Positions 12,019-23,591 of a DNA stretch of 64,000 bases are shown here, one piece after another; the first letter of the stretch is position 1; the number at the start of each line of letters is the position of its first letter. The position numbers were made by a program, and so were the translations under genes. The DNA lies in NCBI RefSeq assembly GCF_028554725.1, contig NC_071671.1:11528001-11592000 (forward strand). Reading direction: 5' to 3'. The notes below the pieces were generated by a model. It had not been told where the DNA came from. It saw only the letters and a list, made by a program, of their open reading frames with translations, and made no database searches. The stretch comes from Zeugodacus cucurbitae. Lineage: Eukaryota > Arthropoda > Insecta > Diptera > Tephritidae.

Positions 12019-12733
12019 ATGTTCCCCTACACACCCGCTAAACTTCGCATCACCTTGCTGTGGCTACTCCTGCACACTGGCAATCTACACGCTTTTCGTG
12101 TGATGGGCGGACATAATTCCCAAACGCATGCGCAAACCCGGCATCGTGTAGCCGATTTGTCAACGCTTGTTGACCTACTGCCCGCGTCCGACGACTATTT
12201 AACCGCTGATGGCGACGCAGTTGAAGCGGACGATTGGAATTATCTGCAAGATGTGCACACACCTTATGGTGGTGGGCTCAGTGAGACATTTCAATTGGAA
12301 GCAGATTTGTTGCGTTTGCAAAAGTGGCGTCAAACGAAGCAACAACAACAGCAACGCCAACAGTTGTGGTTGCAGAAAATGTTGGAGCAATATTTGAAGA
12401 AGCAACAGCAACAGTTAGGTAGTGTGCAACAACAAATGCCAACGAAGCAACAACAACAGTTGAGTAGTGGACAAAAACAAATGCCAAGCAAGCAACAGAA
12501 ACAACAGTTACATCAACCGCCACAGAGACAACAAAAACAACACTTGGTAGAACAACAACAACACTTAGTCGAACAACAACAACACTTGGTAGAACAACAA
12601 ACCACGCAAAAACCGCCGCAGTCTGAATCACATCCTCAGCAGGCGAACCATGACCTCTTCGAAGAGCATTATATAGTAGGCGAGGAGGCGTCTGTCGACA
12701 AACGAGAAAGAGCTTATAATATACAGCAAATCA
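12019..12733 (+). CDS. Second (alternative) first coding exon (form B) of the same secreted polyQ gene
   Basis: ATG at 12019 (context AAAAAATG) opens 238 codons plus one base before the donor ATCA|GTAAGT (GT at 12734-12735), phase 1. The frame is open upstream from a GTG at 11935. MFPYTPAKLRITLLWLLLHT is a signal peptide with probable cleavage near residue 25. A moderately acidic block follows (SDDYLTADGDAVEADDWNYL). Gln-rich repeats come next, including KQQQQL, QMPTKQQ/QMPSKQQ and three tandem EQQQHLV units (about 12543-12600). After a KRER dibasic site the exon ends RAYNIQQI. Like exon A it combines KKKMF at the start, a signal peptide, polyQ, a Tyr-x-x-x-Gln-Ile end and a phase 1 donor. 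It is best explained as an alternative first exon feeding the same downstream exons, though a tandem paralogue with its own 3' exons beyond 64 kb is possible. Translation continues to a stop at 12763-12765 if the donor is not used. Confidence 0.75.
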
Positions 12734-13556
12734 GTAAGTTCAAATTTTGTATTAGCTTTAAGTGATTTCCTGTAAGAACAATAATTTATAGATCAATGTG
12801 CAAATGAATATGTTCTCTTAGAAGAGATAATAAACTGCGACAACACTTCGCTTTATAATCTCTGAAGTAGATTAGCTTCGAACAATTTTTTCTGATATGT
12901 GAAATTCGTATCCGTTCGGAATAGCAGAATAACTATTAAAATATCGTAAAGATCCACTTACAAAATAAGGAAGAAGATACAAACGAGATATTGACATCGA
13001 AATGTAGCAAAAATCCCGAAAAGTTGAAACCAAAAATCGTTAAATTAATCGGTTTAAATAATTTCATTTTTCATTTCATTAAATTTATACTTTTTTCAAA
13101 CTTTCCAGCGCTTTTTTTAATTAATGTAACCAAGAAACAATCATATGTAACATTTCCTTAATTATAACCTATTCGAGTCTCAAATTCATTATTTGAATGA
13201 AGCAACATAATGTGTGTCTTTGCTTCATTAAGAGATAATCCGGTTATCATTTATGACTTTTATTCGGATTTAATTAGTTCATAGGTTTGCAATCTCTGGA
13301 TGTTTTGGAAGTCGAGGATTTTAGCCAACGAGAGGCTAAAAGCGTTTCTCTAGATGCATTAGTATTTAATTATGAGATTAATTGTATATAATGCAAAAAT
13401 TTACATAAATTGAATCACAAATTTAGTTAACTTAATGGAGTAGATAACTGAAATAAATATTTAAAATCCTCAATTCAATGAAAATCGATTATTTGAATTG
13501 AAGTAATAAAATATAAACATATATTTAGTGAATTTTAATTATGTAACCGTCTCCTA
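12734..13556 (+). other. Start of the giant intron (to beyond 64000)
   Basis: The GTAAGT donor at 12734 is followed by A+T-rich noncoding DNA. No acceptor plus coding exon that I would accept was seen anywhere to the right edge, so the intron after exon B is at least 51 kb. After exon A it is at least 58 kb if exon B is skipped. Confidence 0.6.
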
Positions 13557-13915
13557 AAAGCCTTTTCGTACAGGAGTTAATTGATCAATTAACCAGGCTT
13601 TGCTCGATTAAAGTGCTGGTTGGAGTTGGATTTACAATACAAAATAAATATCTTATACTACATTAATTCTTAATCGAATACACATCGAGTTGAAACTGAA
13701 ATGAAACTATACTAGTTATTCTCGCTGTAGTTGATTCTGATTATTGATAAAATAGCAATTAGCTGATGAAACTTTCCAACTTTTTATGAACAGCAAAAAT
13801 AAAGAGTGTAACAGCTGATCCTTAATCGAGTAGCCGGCTGTGCGAACGGTAAAAACTGGATTTTCATTTATAATCTTATTGTATTACATTAACTTGGCTG
13901 TGCGAAAAGGCTATA
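13557..13915 (+). mobile_element. ATAGCC-family MITE, copy 2
   Basis: The left end AAGCCTTTTCGTACAGGAG is followed by TTAATTGATCAATTAACC and GCTCGATTAAAGTGCTG. The right end reads TGTGCGAAAAGGCTATA. The interior shows the shared CAGCTGATC and AGTAGCCGGCTGTG words. Noncoding, about 360 bp. Confidence 0.75.
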
Positions 13916-16900
13916 ATGTAACCAGAAACCATTAAAATTAGGTTTATGTTAGAAAATGTGGCCTAATGGGTTAATTAGAGAGGCTCATTTCTAGCTCTAA
14001 ACTAAAACAGTGGAACTTTTATTTTTGAATTATTGAAACAAATTTAAGTATAATCATTAATTAGTATTAAAAAAATGAAAAAAAAACATTAAAGTATTTA
14101 TTCATTATTCCCAATTTTAGATTTTATTTAATAGTCAGAGAGCTCTTAAAAGACCGATTGACAGTTCAAATAAAATTTACAAAATATTTCTTTATTGATT
14201 TAGTGATAAATATGCAATAGTGTTTCTTTATTTAATCATTATGAAACACTTCTTAAATTCCTTCGACCTTCAACAAACTCTGTGGTAATATGGTCCGATT
14301 ACATTACGCGTCAACATGCCCGATATTGAATGTCAACAGTTATTTTTCCATGGAAACCAATCATAAATGCCATTGGCAAACTATCATATTTTATTAATTA
14401 ATTTGCAAGGTTTACTGACCCTCATAATTTGTTTTCAACGCTGCATTACGAGCAGATACTGCTGCTGCGCTATGTCCACCTTCACTTGCTGGAATCGTGT
14501 CACTTTAATTGCAAACATATGCCACATATATATACTCATATACATATATATATCTACTCGAGACCACTCATTACGTTTGTGTGCCGCCGATAAAGTGCGG
14601 ACAGCGGCGTCCTTCCGGGAATCCGTTTAACACGCCCACACGCAGAGTTGCCTATTAATGCGCCGCGCTGGGCTCGGTAGTTGACTTTGGCAGTGTTAGA
14701 TATTTTTAGCACTTACGACAGGATACGCAATAGACAAGCGTAAGCGGGTTCAAGTCGTTATTGGCAAGCAAACAAACAGACAGACAGTGAGATAAGTTTA
14801 TTTGTAACTCTGTGTCTGCCTGTGTGAGTGTATGACTGTGAGTTAAAGGCAAATGTCAATGTGTCGAATTGTGGGAATTTTCCTTTGAAGCCTTGCCGTT
14901 TTGTATCGGAATTTTTCGGCAGCCAGGCGATTTTGCATAAAGTACTGTTCACTATTACCCATGAATGCGGATTTCCTTTGAAGTTTGAACAAATTAGTAG
15001 CGCGAAATAGAAATGTCCTTTCACGCGCGTCAGCTTGCTTGGTTGTATGCCTCAGAAAACGGCGGTTGCTTTGTGAAAGTGTTGCATGCTACTCATTTGA
15101 GGACTACTTAGTAGTTTGTAGACTGTTGTTGTTGTTGTACACAGGTTTCTTAACATATTAAATTAATTAAATAATAATGATAAATAAATTATTATATGAA
15201 GAAAAACAAATTTGAAAATACTTTTTTTGAAAAAAATTTATGTTTTGATTTTTTTTTCTCATAGTTCAGCGTAAAATAAATGAATGACAACCTCAACTGA
15301 TATACACACTGACGAAGTAACACCTTAAAGATATTTGATTACAAACATGCCACATAGTCACGGCAGCTCCACCCGCATACAGCGCCATGATTAATATAAA
15401 TGTATATATGTGTTTGTTTGTTTGTATGTGTGTGTGTTCGTGTGGCATTCTCAAACTTTTCCTTGCTGACGCTGGAGATAACTGACGCATTCAACATTTG
15501 TTTGATGGTTTCAATTTACACACTTCACTCAACACTTTCGGTATTATTAATAATTTTTTTATTGTAGTTGTTCTTGTAATTCATTTAATGGCTATTGCTC
15601 TTTGGTTATACATTTTAACTAATACGCACTTGACACTGTTGTTATTGCTACTTTAGTTCTAATGCTGGTGAATGTGTCCGAGGATATATACATATATATG
15701 TGTTTGTATGCTTGAAAGTGTCTTGTACACACGTACATGTATATATGTGTGTGGCTGTGTGCGTATTTTTTGCTTGTAATACGAGTCAAGTGCCGTCATT
15801 AGAAAGGCGAATGTGCTGACGAGCTAAGGTGCGGGCGTGATCATGTGAAAGTGTAGATACAGTGCCGGAGCACATACACATACCTATATACATATGTATA
15901 TATGTAGCTCCAATAGTCATGCAATCACATAAGTGGGGCATGTACCGTAAACACCTAATGCGCTCATTTAACACACATTATGCAGCGATCATTATTGAGT
16001 TCTCTTTCAAGTTGTTTTTCTTTAATAACTAGTTGCTTGGTATATATTATTTCTGAAAAACCATATCTTTATGATTGAGTAATATTCGTAAGAAATTTTT
16101 GAAAAATACAAAAATATCCATACCTTCAAATATATTTTTCCGGACCACTTTTTGTATTATTGTGGTTATTTCAGTTGTCAAAATCCAAGACCTTCTAGCT
16201 AAAATTTAATGGTTTGGATATTCGTGCTAAGCATCTGTTTGTTTAAAATAATCAAAAGTAGTAAAAATAAATAAAAAAATCGGTATAATATTGGTCTCAT
16301 CGAAATACTATGGAATTCGATTCAGTTGACTACTTCAGCTGACCAAGATCTCGATAAAACTTTATTTATCTCACAAACTCGCTAAATATTTCGTGGATTG
16401 TTCGCATATTAACAGACCATAATCCACACAAAAGTTTGGTGGGTTAAATTTTGCGACTACAAGTTCGGTAATACAGATTGCTGAGACCGCTTGAGTTGGC
16501 GCTCAATAGTTGGACTATAACATATACACTGTATCATTAGGGATATGCTGATGAAGCTACACATTGTCGAAGCCCATATTTTATGTTCCAGACCAAACAG
16601 AATCGTGTTCTCTAACACTATAGTACTCAACGGAGTTCAAAATGATGTTTATAATATATTATTTTCATTGAAAGAGATCATATTTGAAATTATAACAGCA
16701 TTTAAAAACTCGTGTTTTCCAAAACTTTGAATATACTCTGACTTCTGAAATAAATGTCTCAACTGTCCGCCACTCGTTAAGTTAAGAAAAAACTATTGCA
16801 TGAGCATCGCTCAGGTATTGTTGAACGACGTCAACTGTTCTCCAGATTTGTTTAAAATTGTCATAAGTGATGACAAATCATGGATATATACTTATGACAT

Positions 16901-17849
16901 CGAAAGCAAAGTCCAATCGTCCCAATGGTAGAGCTCAGGAGAACTAATAAAATGAAAATTCACCTTGATTTTTGAACAGACCTCATATATACTCTCGTAT
17001 ATAGTATAACATCTTTCCTTTTCATCTACTAAGCACTCGCATTATTTATAAGCACATTTACCAAAAATAATTTTCGCTTTCGCCAAAGAGATATTTTTGC
17101 TTCGTACTCTCGAACATCTTCTTCAGAAAAAATGTGCGAGTATATTTGAAAACACTTTATTTTTATCTAATTCTTGTGTTTCATTTTCAATTACGGTGTA
17201 ATTTGATTAGCATTAAAATGCAATTACATTTTAACATTAATGCCAATGGCATAAATTGGGCAATTTTATTTGACTGTGAGTGCGATTAAGACGAAATTGA
17301 GCTATCTAAATGTGTATCTGCATATTTAAGTGGAAATGAACACACATGAAATGACATACCATAGAAATATACATACATACGTGGATACGGTGATACACGA
17401 GGTTACCTATATACAAATGTATATGTTCATATATTTATTCGGTTATATATATGTATTCATATAGAGATCCATTTATAAATTTTGGCTGAAAGCAGCGTTT
17501 GTGATTTATATGTTTTTTTTTTGTATGGGAAATATGCATTAGGGATGTTCTTTTTTTCCATAAAAATATACTAAAATCACTATTTTTGATTTGGTAGTTT
17601 TTTATTTTAAATTTCTTTAACTAAAATTTTATTAAATTAACTTGTCTTGCAACTGTACAATTAGTTAACATTTATTTGATTAGATTCTCAGAAAAAGTGA
17701 AGTTGGCTGTGGTTCTTTCTTTAGCTTGTTATAACTTCATATTTCATACTTTTGAATAGGTTTATAATATAATATTTATAACTCTTTACAACACATATAT
17801 TTGCGATTTGAAAGTGAAAAATATTAAAAAAAATGTTAATTTCATGTCT
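13916..17849. other. Intronic sequence, nothing convincing found
   Basis: About 3.9 kb of A+T-rich DNA with short CA/TA microsatellite patches (for example near 15.4-15.9 kb and 17.35-17.46 kb). ORFs of 60-90 codons on both strands lack recognisable domains, signal peptides or conserved motifs, so none is called. Confidence 0.4.
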
Positions 17850-18160
17850 TGAAAATTTTAGAAAACAATATTTTTTAACTCAAAATATATATTTTATGTC
17901 ATGAACGGACCGGAGTTCTCACTAACAGTAACTCAAAATTTTAGAAAACAATATGTTTTAACTCAAAATATATATTTTATGTCATGCTACTTTTGAATTA
18001 CGGACCGGAGTTCTCACTAACAGTAACTCAAAATTTAGAAAACAATATGCTTTAACTCAAAATATATTTTTTATGTCATGCTCACTGACAGTAACTCAAA
18101 AGTAGCATGACATAAAATATATATTTTTGAGTTAAAAAATATTGTTTTCTAAAATTTGCA
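17850..18160. repeat. Tandem repeat of about 85-105 bp followed by an inverted copy
   Basis: The words TTTTAGAAAACAATAT, AACTCAAAATATATATTTTA, TGTCATG, CGGACCGGAGTTCTCAC and TAACAGTAACTC recur in that order. Units start near 17850, 17935 and 18030. The last part (about 18078-18160) is a reversed copy (AGTAGCATGACATAAAATAT then TTGTTTTCTAAAATTT). The block could fold into a long hairpin. No coding potential. Confidence 0.75.
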
Positions 18161-19394
18161 AGATATCACTGTAACTGAAGTGTTTCTTTAGTAATCATTT
18201 CGTGACAATTTAATCTCAGAGTATATCGCCCAACAGCTTGACATAAAAATATAGCTCTGGATAATACCATACATACCTGAACCCAAAAATAGTATGAAAG
18301 AACAGATATGAAAAAAATTACATTATTTCGTGATAATTCCAGATATTTTATGGAATCTTCTCTTCCTTCCAATTTCTGTCAAAAAATTACAAAAAAATGT
18401 ATAGAAATTGAAATATAAAAATCACTACCACCCTAATACACAACATTGATGAAACGCTCATACATGTCACCGATTTTAATTTGAGTTTAACGAAAGGAAA
18501 ACGCATTATATTTATTAAAAGCTGCCCACACTGCCATCTGCTCACTGGCAGGCGCGTGGTGACAGTTTGAAAGGCACCAGTCAGCAAATGAAATCGCATT
18601 TAGTTAACGGTAACTTGCCTGCATGTGTTTTTTCAAATGTACGCTGAGATACTCATACATACATATATATTTATATTCTAATGAATTTGTATGTTTATGG
18701 ACATTGAAAGGTGCTCAGCGCCCGTAAGTAATTGCCTCAATTTGTTGCGTTCCACACCGAATGTGAGTTGAGTTGTAACAAAATAAATGATGATATTAAA
18801 GTTAACAAAACGAAGAAAAGCAAGCGATATGATGCCTTTTTTCGGTAGAAATCAACAAAATGAAATCCTTAATTGGTCTGATTAAATTCGTGTTAAAAGG
18901 TCTCGCATGCGAGTGAGTTCACTGAGTTGTGTGCTTCGGGATTTTCATGTGCGCTATGAAATTGATTGCAATTTGTTTTTATTTTTATTTTCTTTTATTT
19001 TTTTGTTTGTGAAAATTAGATTTTATAATTGATATATAAATGACTTGCGCGATTTTGCATATATACATACATATATACAGCTATATATTCTGCTAATCAC
19101 TCTAATTAAGCGACTTATTGGGTAATTGAAGAGTGTGTTTAGTGAAACATAAAAGTTACCGCATCATTCTATTAGTTAATTAATCATAAATTGAAGCAAT
19201 TATTTATTTTTTTACTGAGTTGCCAACATCATTAGTTTTCTTATCTCATACATGGTTACTTAGTTGTTTTAAAGTAAGTTCAAGCAAAGGGTGACCTTAG
19301 TAATTCTTTATTGTCCGGATATTTCATGAAATACTGAATAGAAATATTAACTGCTGTTATGCTGCTTTAAACACAAGTATTAAGTAAGTCTGTT
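18161..19394. other. Intronic sequence without recognisable features
   Basis: A+T-rich DNA. The 68- and 70-codon minus-strand ORFs at 18166-18372 and 18387-18599 have no recognisable domains and are not called. Confidence 0.35.
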
Positions 19395-19791
19395 ATAGCC
19401 TTTTCACACAGTCAAATTAATTGATAAATTAAAATTTTGATTGACAAACTAGTGTTTGCTCTTCACACTGCCGGCTATTCGATAATCGTTCAGCTGTTAT
19501 ACATTTTTGTTTTTGCTTTTCATAAGAAGTTGGTAAGTTTCATCAGGAGATTGCTATTTTTGCAGTGACATCTATCGTCGTGTAGCGTGAACAACAACTC
19601 ACAGACAAGTAACGTTTTTATATTTACAAATATGGTATTTGTCGCAGTGTGGCTTTTCATTTCTAAGTTGATTTAAATTCAATTACAAATTAATGTAGAT
19701 TTTTATTTTGTGTGTAAATCGATCTAAATCATCGTTTTAATCGAGCAGAGACCGTTTAATTGATCAATTAGCTCGTGTGGGAACAGGCTAT
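19395..19791 (-). mobile_element. ATAGCC-family MITE, copy 3
   Basis: The left end ATAGCCTTTTCACACAGTC runs into AAATTAATTGATAAATT. The body has CTTCACACTGCCGGCTATTC, TTCAGCTGTTATACATTTT and CATAAGAAGTTGGTAAG. The right end has TTTAATTGATCAATTAGCTC and ACAGGCTATT. Same orientation as copy 1. About 397 bp, noncoding. Confidence 0.8.
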
Positions 19792-20390
19792 TAAACATAC
19801 TTTTGAATTGGTTCATGGGTCGCAATCATCGAAACATTTAGACCAGTCAATTGAGCTGATGTAAAACGTAGCATCGAACTCAGACAAAAATTTTTACCGA
19901 AAAATCATCATGGAAAATCTTATTTCGTAATCTGTTATTTTGCAAAAATATGCTCTTTTATTGAATAATTAATTTCAGTACTCAACTCAATTGTACTCAA
20001 TTTGTCATGCAATGGAGCAATTAATTATTTGACCAATTGGTATTAAATTGAGTTGTATATTTGAAGAAATTACATGAAATTAAATTACAGAAAACATAAA
20101 TTATTTCATGTAAGAAGTAAATGTTTTGGGTTTCTAAATTCTGATGTATTATTATACAGTAATAAAAATTGTACTGTTTTAGTCAATTTGAGTGATTCGA
20201 TATTTTGAAAATGTATTCAATGTATTATTAGCTATTTTATTATTCATACGGATGTTTTCAATGTAAAGCACATTTTTGACAGCTGTCAGTTACCTCTTTT
20301 TTGGCAGCTGTCAGTTGCTAATTATTCAAGTTAAATTGAGTGCTCTTGGAAAACAAATAAATTGAGTTAATTTATTCCCGCTCAACGATT

Positions 20391-20480
20391 TGTCTATCTC
20401 TCCCTCTCTCCCCTTTCTCGCTCTATCTTCCTCTCTCCCCTCACACTCACTTTCTCTCTCTCTCCTCTCTTTTTTTCACT
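20391..20480 (+). repeat. Pyrimidine-rich low-complexity tract (CT/CCCTCT)
   Basis: About 90 bases nearly all C and T on the + strand, made of irregular TCTCTCC, CCCCTTTCTC and CTCTCTCTC runs. It could serve as a strong polypyrimidine tract, but no AG|GT follows directly, so I do not call a splice site. Confidence 0.7.
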
Positions 20481-22439
20481 AATTGAGCTATTTGAACATG
20501 TTTGTCTTATCTCGTGTCTCATGAAGATCTTATTCACTCAATTTCTTATAGCATACATATTTTCTGACATTAACTTATTCGAGAAAATTCACTACAAAAT
20601 TGCTTAAGGTACTGAAATAGTAAGGACATTATTTTGAAATAATCAGTTTTCATTTAATACAACTTATAAGAGTGAGTTTCAGATTTATACTCATAATAAT
20701 CTGTTAGATCCAGTTCAGTTCCACAATTGGAAAAGCCAGGTATTTATATTTGTTTGTGTGATTTCAGAGACACACATTTACATATGTGGGTTAGTGATTT
20801 CGCAATTTGATTTTTTTTGAAATCAACTTTTTAATCAAATTATATTATATTAAAAAAGTTTTCTTGTAAGATACATGTTAAAATAGAAGCAATACTTATA
20901 TTTAAATTTGCGATAATAAATACAATAAAAATATATTTCTTGTATGAGTTCGCCACAAACTGTTGCTTTACAACAAACCTGAAACCCATGACGACGCACT
21001 AACCGTTTTATCCATTGTCTTCGTATACTATATATGCACACACGTCCGCTTCTCTCTCTCTCTCTTTCTCATCCCCTCGTTGCCGCTGTCAAATTGAGAA
21101 TATTTATTGTTTTTTCATGTATTCCACATAATCCTTCCACTCATCCACAGCATTGTAATTGTGCATTTTTCAGCGCACATTTGACACCTTAAATGGCTGA
21201 AAGTGAACCCATGTCAATTAGCGACCTCGAGCGTACAATAAATGCGAGGGAGCCGTACTACGAAAAACAATGTGTTTCACTCACATTTTTGTGCAACACT
21301 TGCTGTGTGGGCGGTGTGTGTGTAACAACGAAAGGACATTCAAATTTGAAAACCTTAAAAAAATGCTAAAGAAATACAAGCAAAAATTAAAATTCGGAAA
21401 ACGTAAAAATAAATAAGGAGCAACAGTGAAAAATGAGTGCACACGGTGAAGAAGCGGCCGCAGTGTGGCAACAACTGTTGTGTGTGGCATATATGTTGAT
21501 ATAGTTTTACATATATATATATACCCCAGTTTACACATGTCCGTACAAACTCATTTTCCAGCCAACCTTTTTTTACTCGCATTCTTTTCATTGTGCCACC
21601 GCAGTGTCCTTTCGCCACTGAGCGGCAGGCGTGTCGAAGGCGTTGAGTGATGGATAACACATGTACCATCAGTGCGACATGCTGGCAGCCATACATACAA
21701 ACCCATGACATATATGTATATATCAACTCTCTCATACGAGAATATATTCTGCGGTTAAATTTACATTTGTGTGTTGTCCTGCTTGCCATTCACTGACCAC
21801 TGACCACCAACATACATATACACATAAGTATTTTTGTTTTTGTTTTTTCTCGTTTTGTAATAATTGCTTTGAACAAATGTTACGCAATTCCTGCCTGTCA
21901 TCGCTTTGCATTTAGCACTCAGTCATATGCGCTCCGACTGATTTCCATAATAACTCTAATGAGTTCCGCGAATTTCCATTAAACGCGCCGCGCATTCTCT
22001 TTGAACATAACCGCACTTTTTCATTTTTTGGTGGGCTTTTTATTGTTTAATTAATATGCATGAAAAAGTTGAAAATCATTCTTCAATTTAATTAGGCGTT
22101 TAGTTGGGCATTCATTAATGCCATTTTGGCATGATATAGAGTCATTCGAGGTTATATTTAATTTGTTGGTGCTACACTTTAATTTCGTAAATATGCTATT
22201 TAGTGTTTGGGCAAATTTATCATGTGAATTATGGCTGGGTTTAAATAATGCTAAATAGAAAAGTAATTTAATAGATTATTATAAGGTTAGTTCAATTATG
22301 TAAAATGTTATATTATATTTGTTATAATTTAACACATTTTATAAATTAAACTGTTGCCGCACTTTAGAATTTAAATTTCTGAATTTTAAGTAACGAATCC
22401 ATGATTGCAATAAATGTTTTTGATTTTTTTTTCAATTGC
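20481..22439. other. Intronic sequence without recognisable gene
   Basis: Mixed A+T-rich DNA with a short CT run near 21050-21070. A 144-codon minus-strand ORF (21355-21789) and its overlapping neighbour show no recognisable domain, and their Cys/His/Arg content looks random. Not called. Confidence 0.35.
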
Positions 22440-22449
22440 AAATATTGCT

Positions 22450-22985
22450 TGACAAGGGTTGCCACCTGTTTATAATTTTTAATTTCATATAATTGTTATG
22501 ATAAACGTATTTTTGAAAAAAAAGTATCAAACTAAATAGTTTTTAGAAGACTTGTAAATAAAAAAAAAACTGAAAATTGTTGCCACACTTTCGAAAAAAA
22601 ATTAAAAAAACTATAAACTCTAGGGTTTTAAGAAATTCTATATTTTATTGTATTTTATGAAAAGCATGTCATAAGTTTAAAATGAAAAAAATATCATGAA
22701 AGAATTGTTACAATAGAAAGAAGAGTTGCCATCTGGTTATATTTTTTATTTCATGTATTGATATGTTAATCAAATTAATGAAATAAAAATATCAAACTGT
22801 AATTTTTAAAAGGGCTTGTATATAAAAGAAACACTGAAAAGCGTTGCCACTCTTTCAAAAATAAAATAACAAATCTTGATATAAAAGTACTATAAACAAT
22901 AAGATATAGTTTTTTTAAGCGTTGCTACAAGTTTAAAATGAAAAAAAATATCAGCAACGATTTGATACAATAACCAAAAGAGAGA
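22450..22985 (+). repeat. Diverged tandem duplication, unit about 270 bp, two copies
   Basis: The ordered words GTTGCCA(C/T)CTG, TTATTTCAT, ATATCAAACT, GACTTGTAAATAAA or GGCTTGTATATAAA, ACTGAAAA, GTTGCCAC and AAGTTTAAAATGAAAAAAA occur in 22455-22722 and again in 22727-22985. Spacing is the same in both, with many substitutions. Noncoding, origin unknown. Confidence 0.65.
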
Positions 22986-23200
22986 AGCATAGAAATAGAT
23001 ATTTGAAGCACACAGAAATAGTTTCAATAGTTTGGACAAACTCCTGAATGTTTCTAATCTTCAAGAGTATGCCTTTGTTTTTCATAAAGCCTTCATATTG
23101 CTCATGAATATCAATTTCTCTCATTCAATACGAGGAGAATTTATATATTTTGTATAATTTGGAAAAAAAAAAGATTGATCAGACTTTTCTTTTCCATCTT

Positions 23201-23591
23201 ATAGCCTTTTTACACAGCAGCTAATTGATCAATTAACCGGCCTGTGCTCGATTAAAACGCTGATTAAGATCGATTTACCATACATTCATTTCTAATTGAT
23301 TTTTAATCGACTTGAAAATGAAATGCCACAGAGTGACAAATACCATATTTGTAATTATATACACGTTCTTTGTCTGCGATTGGCTGTATTTTTTTATAAA
23401 AAATCTACGGTAAATGTCGCTGCTAAAAATATTAATCAGCTGATTAAACTTACCAACTTCGTATGAAAAGCAAAAACAAAAATGTCTAACAGCTGATCGT
23501 TTATCGAGTAGCCGGCAGTATAAAGGGCAAAAATTGGTTTCTCAATCAAAATTTTAATTGATCAATTAATTTGGCTTTGTAAAAACGCTAT
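23201..23591 (+). mobile_element. ATAGCC-family MITE, copy 4
   Basis: The left end ATAGCCTTTTTACACAGCAG leads into CTAATTGATCAATTAACCGG and CTGCTCG-type sequence. The interior has TAACAGCTGATCG and GAGTAGCCGGCAGT. The right end reads TTTTAATTGATCAATTAATT then GTAAAAACGCTAT. About 391 bp, orientation as copy 2. Confidence 0.8.
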
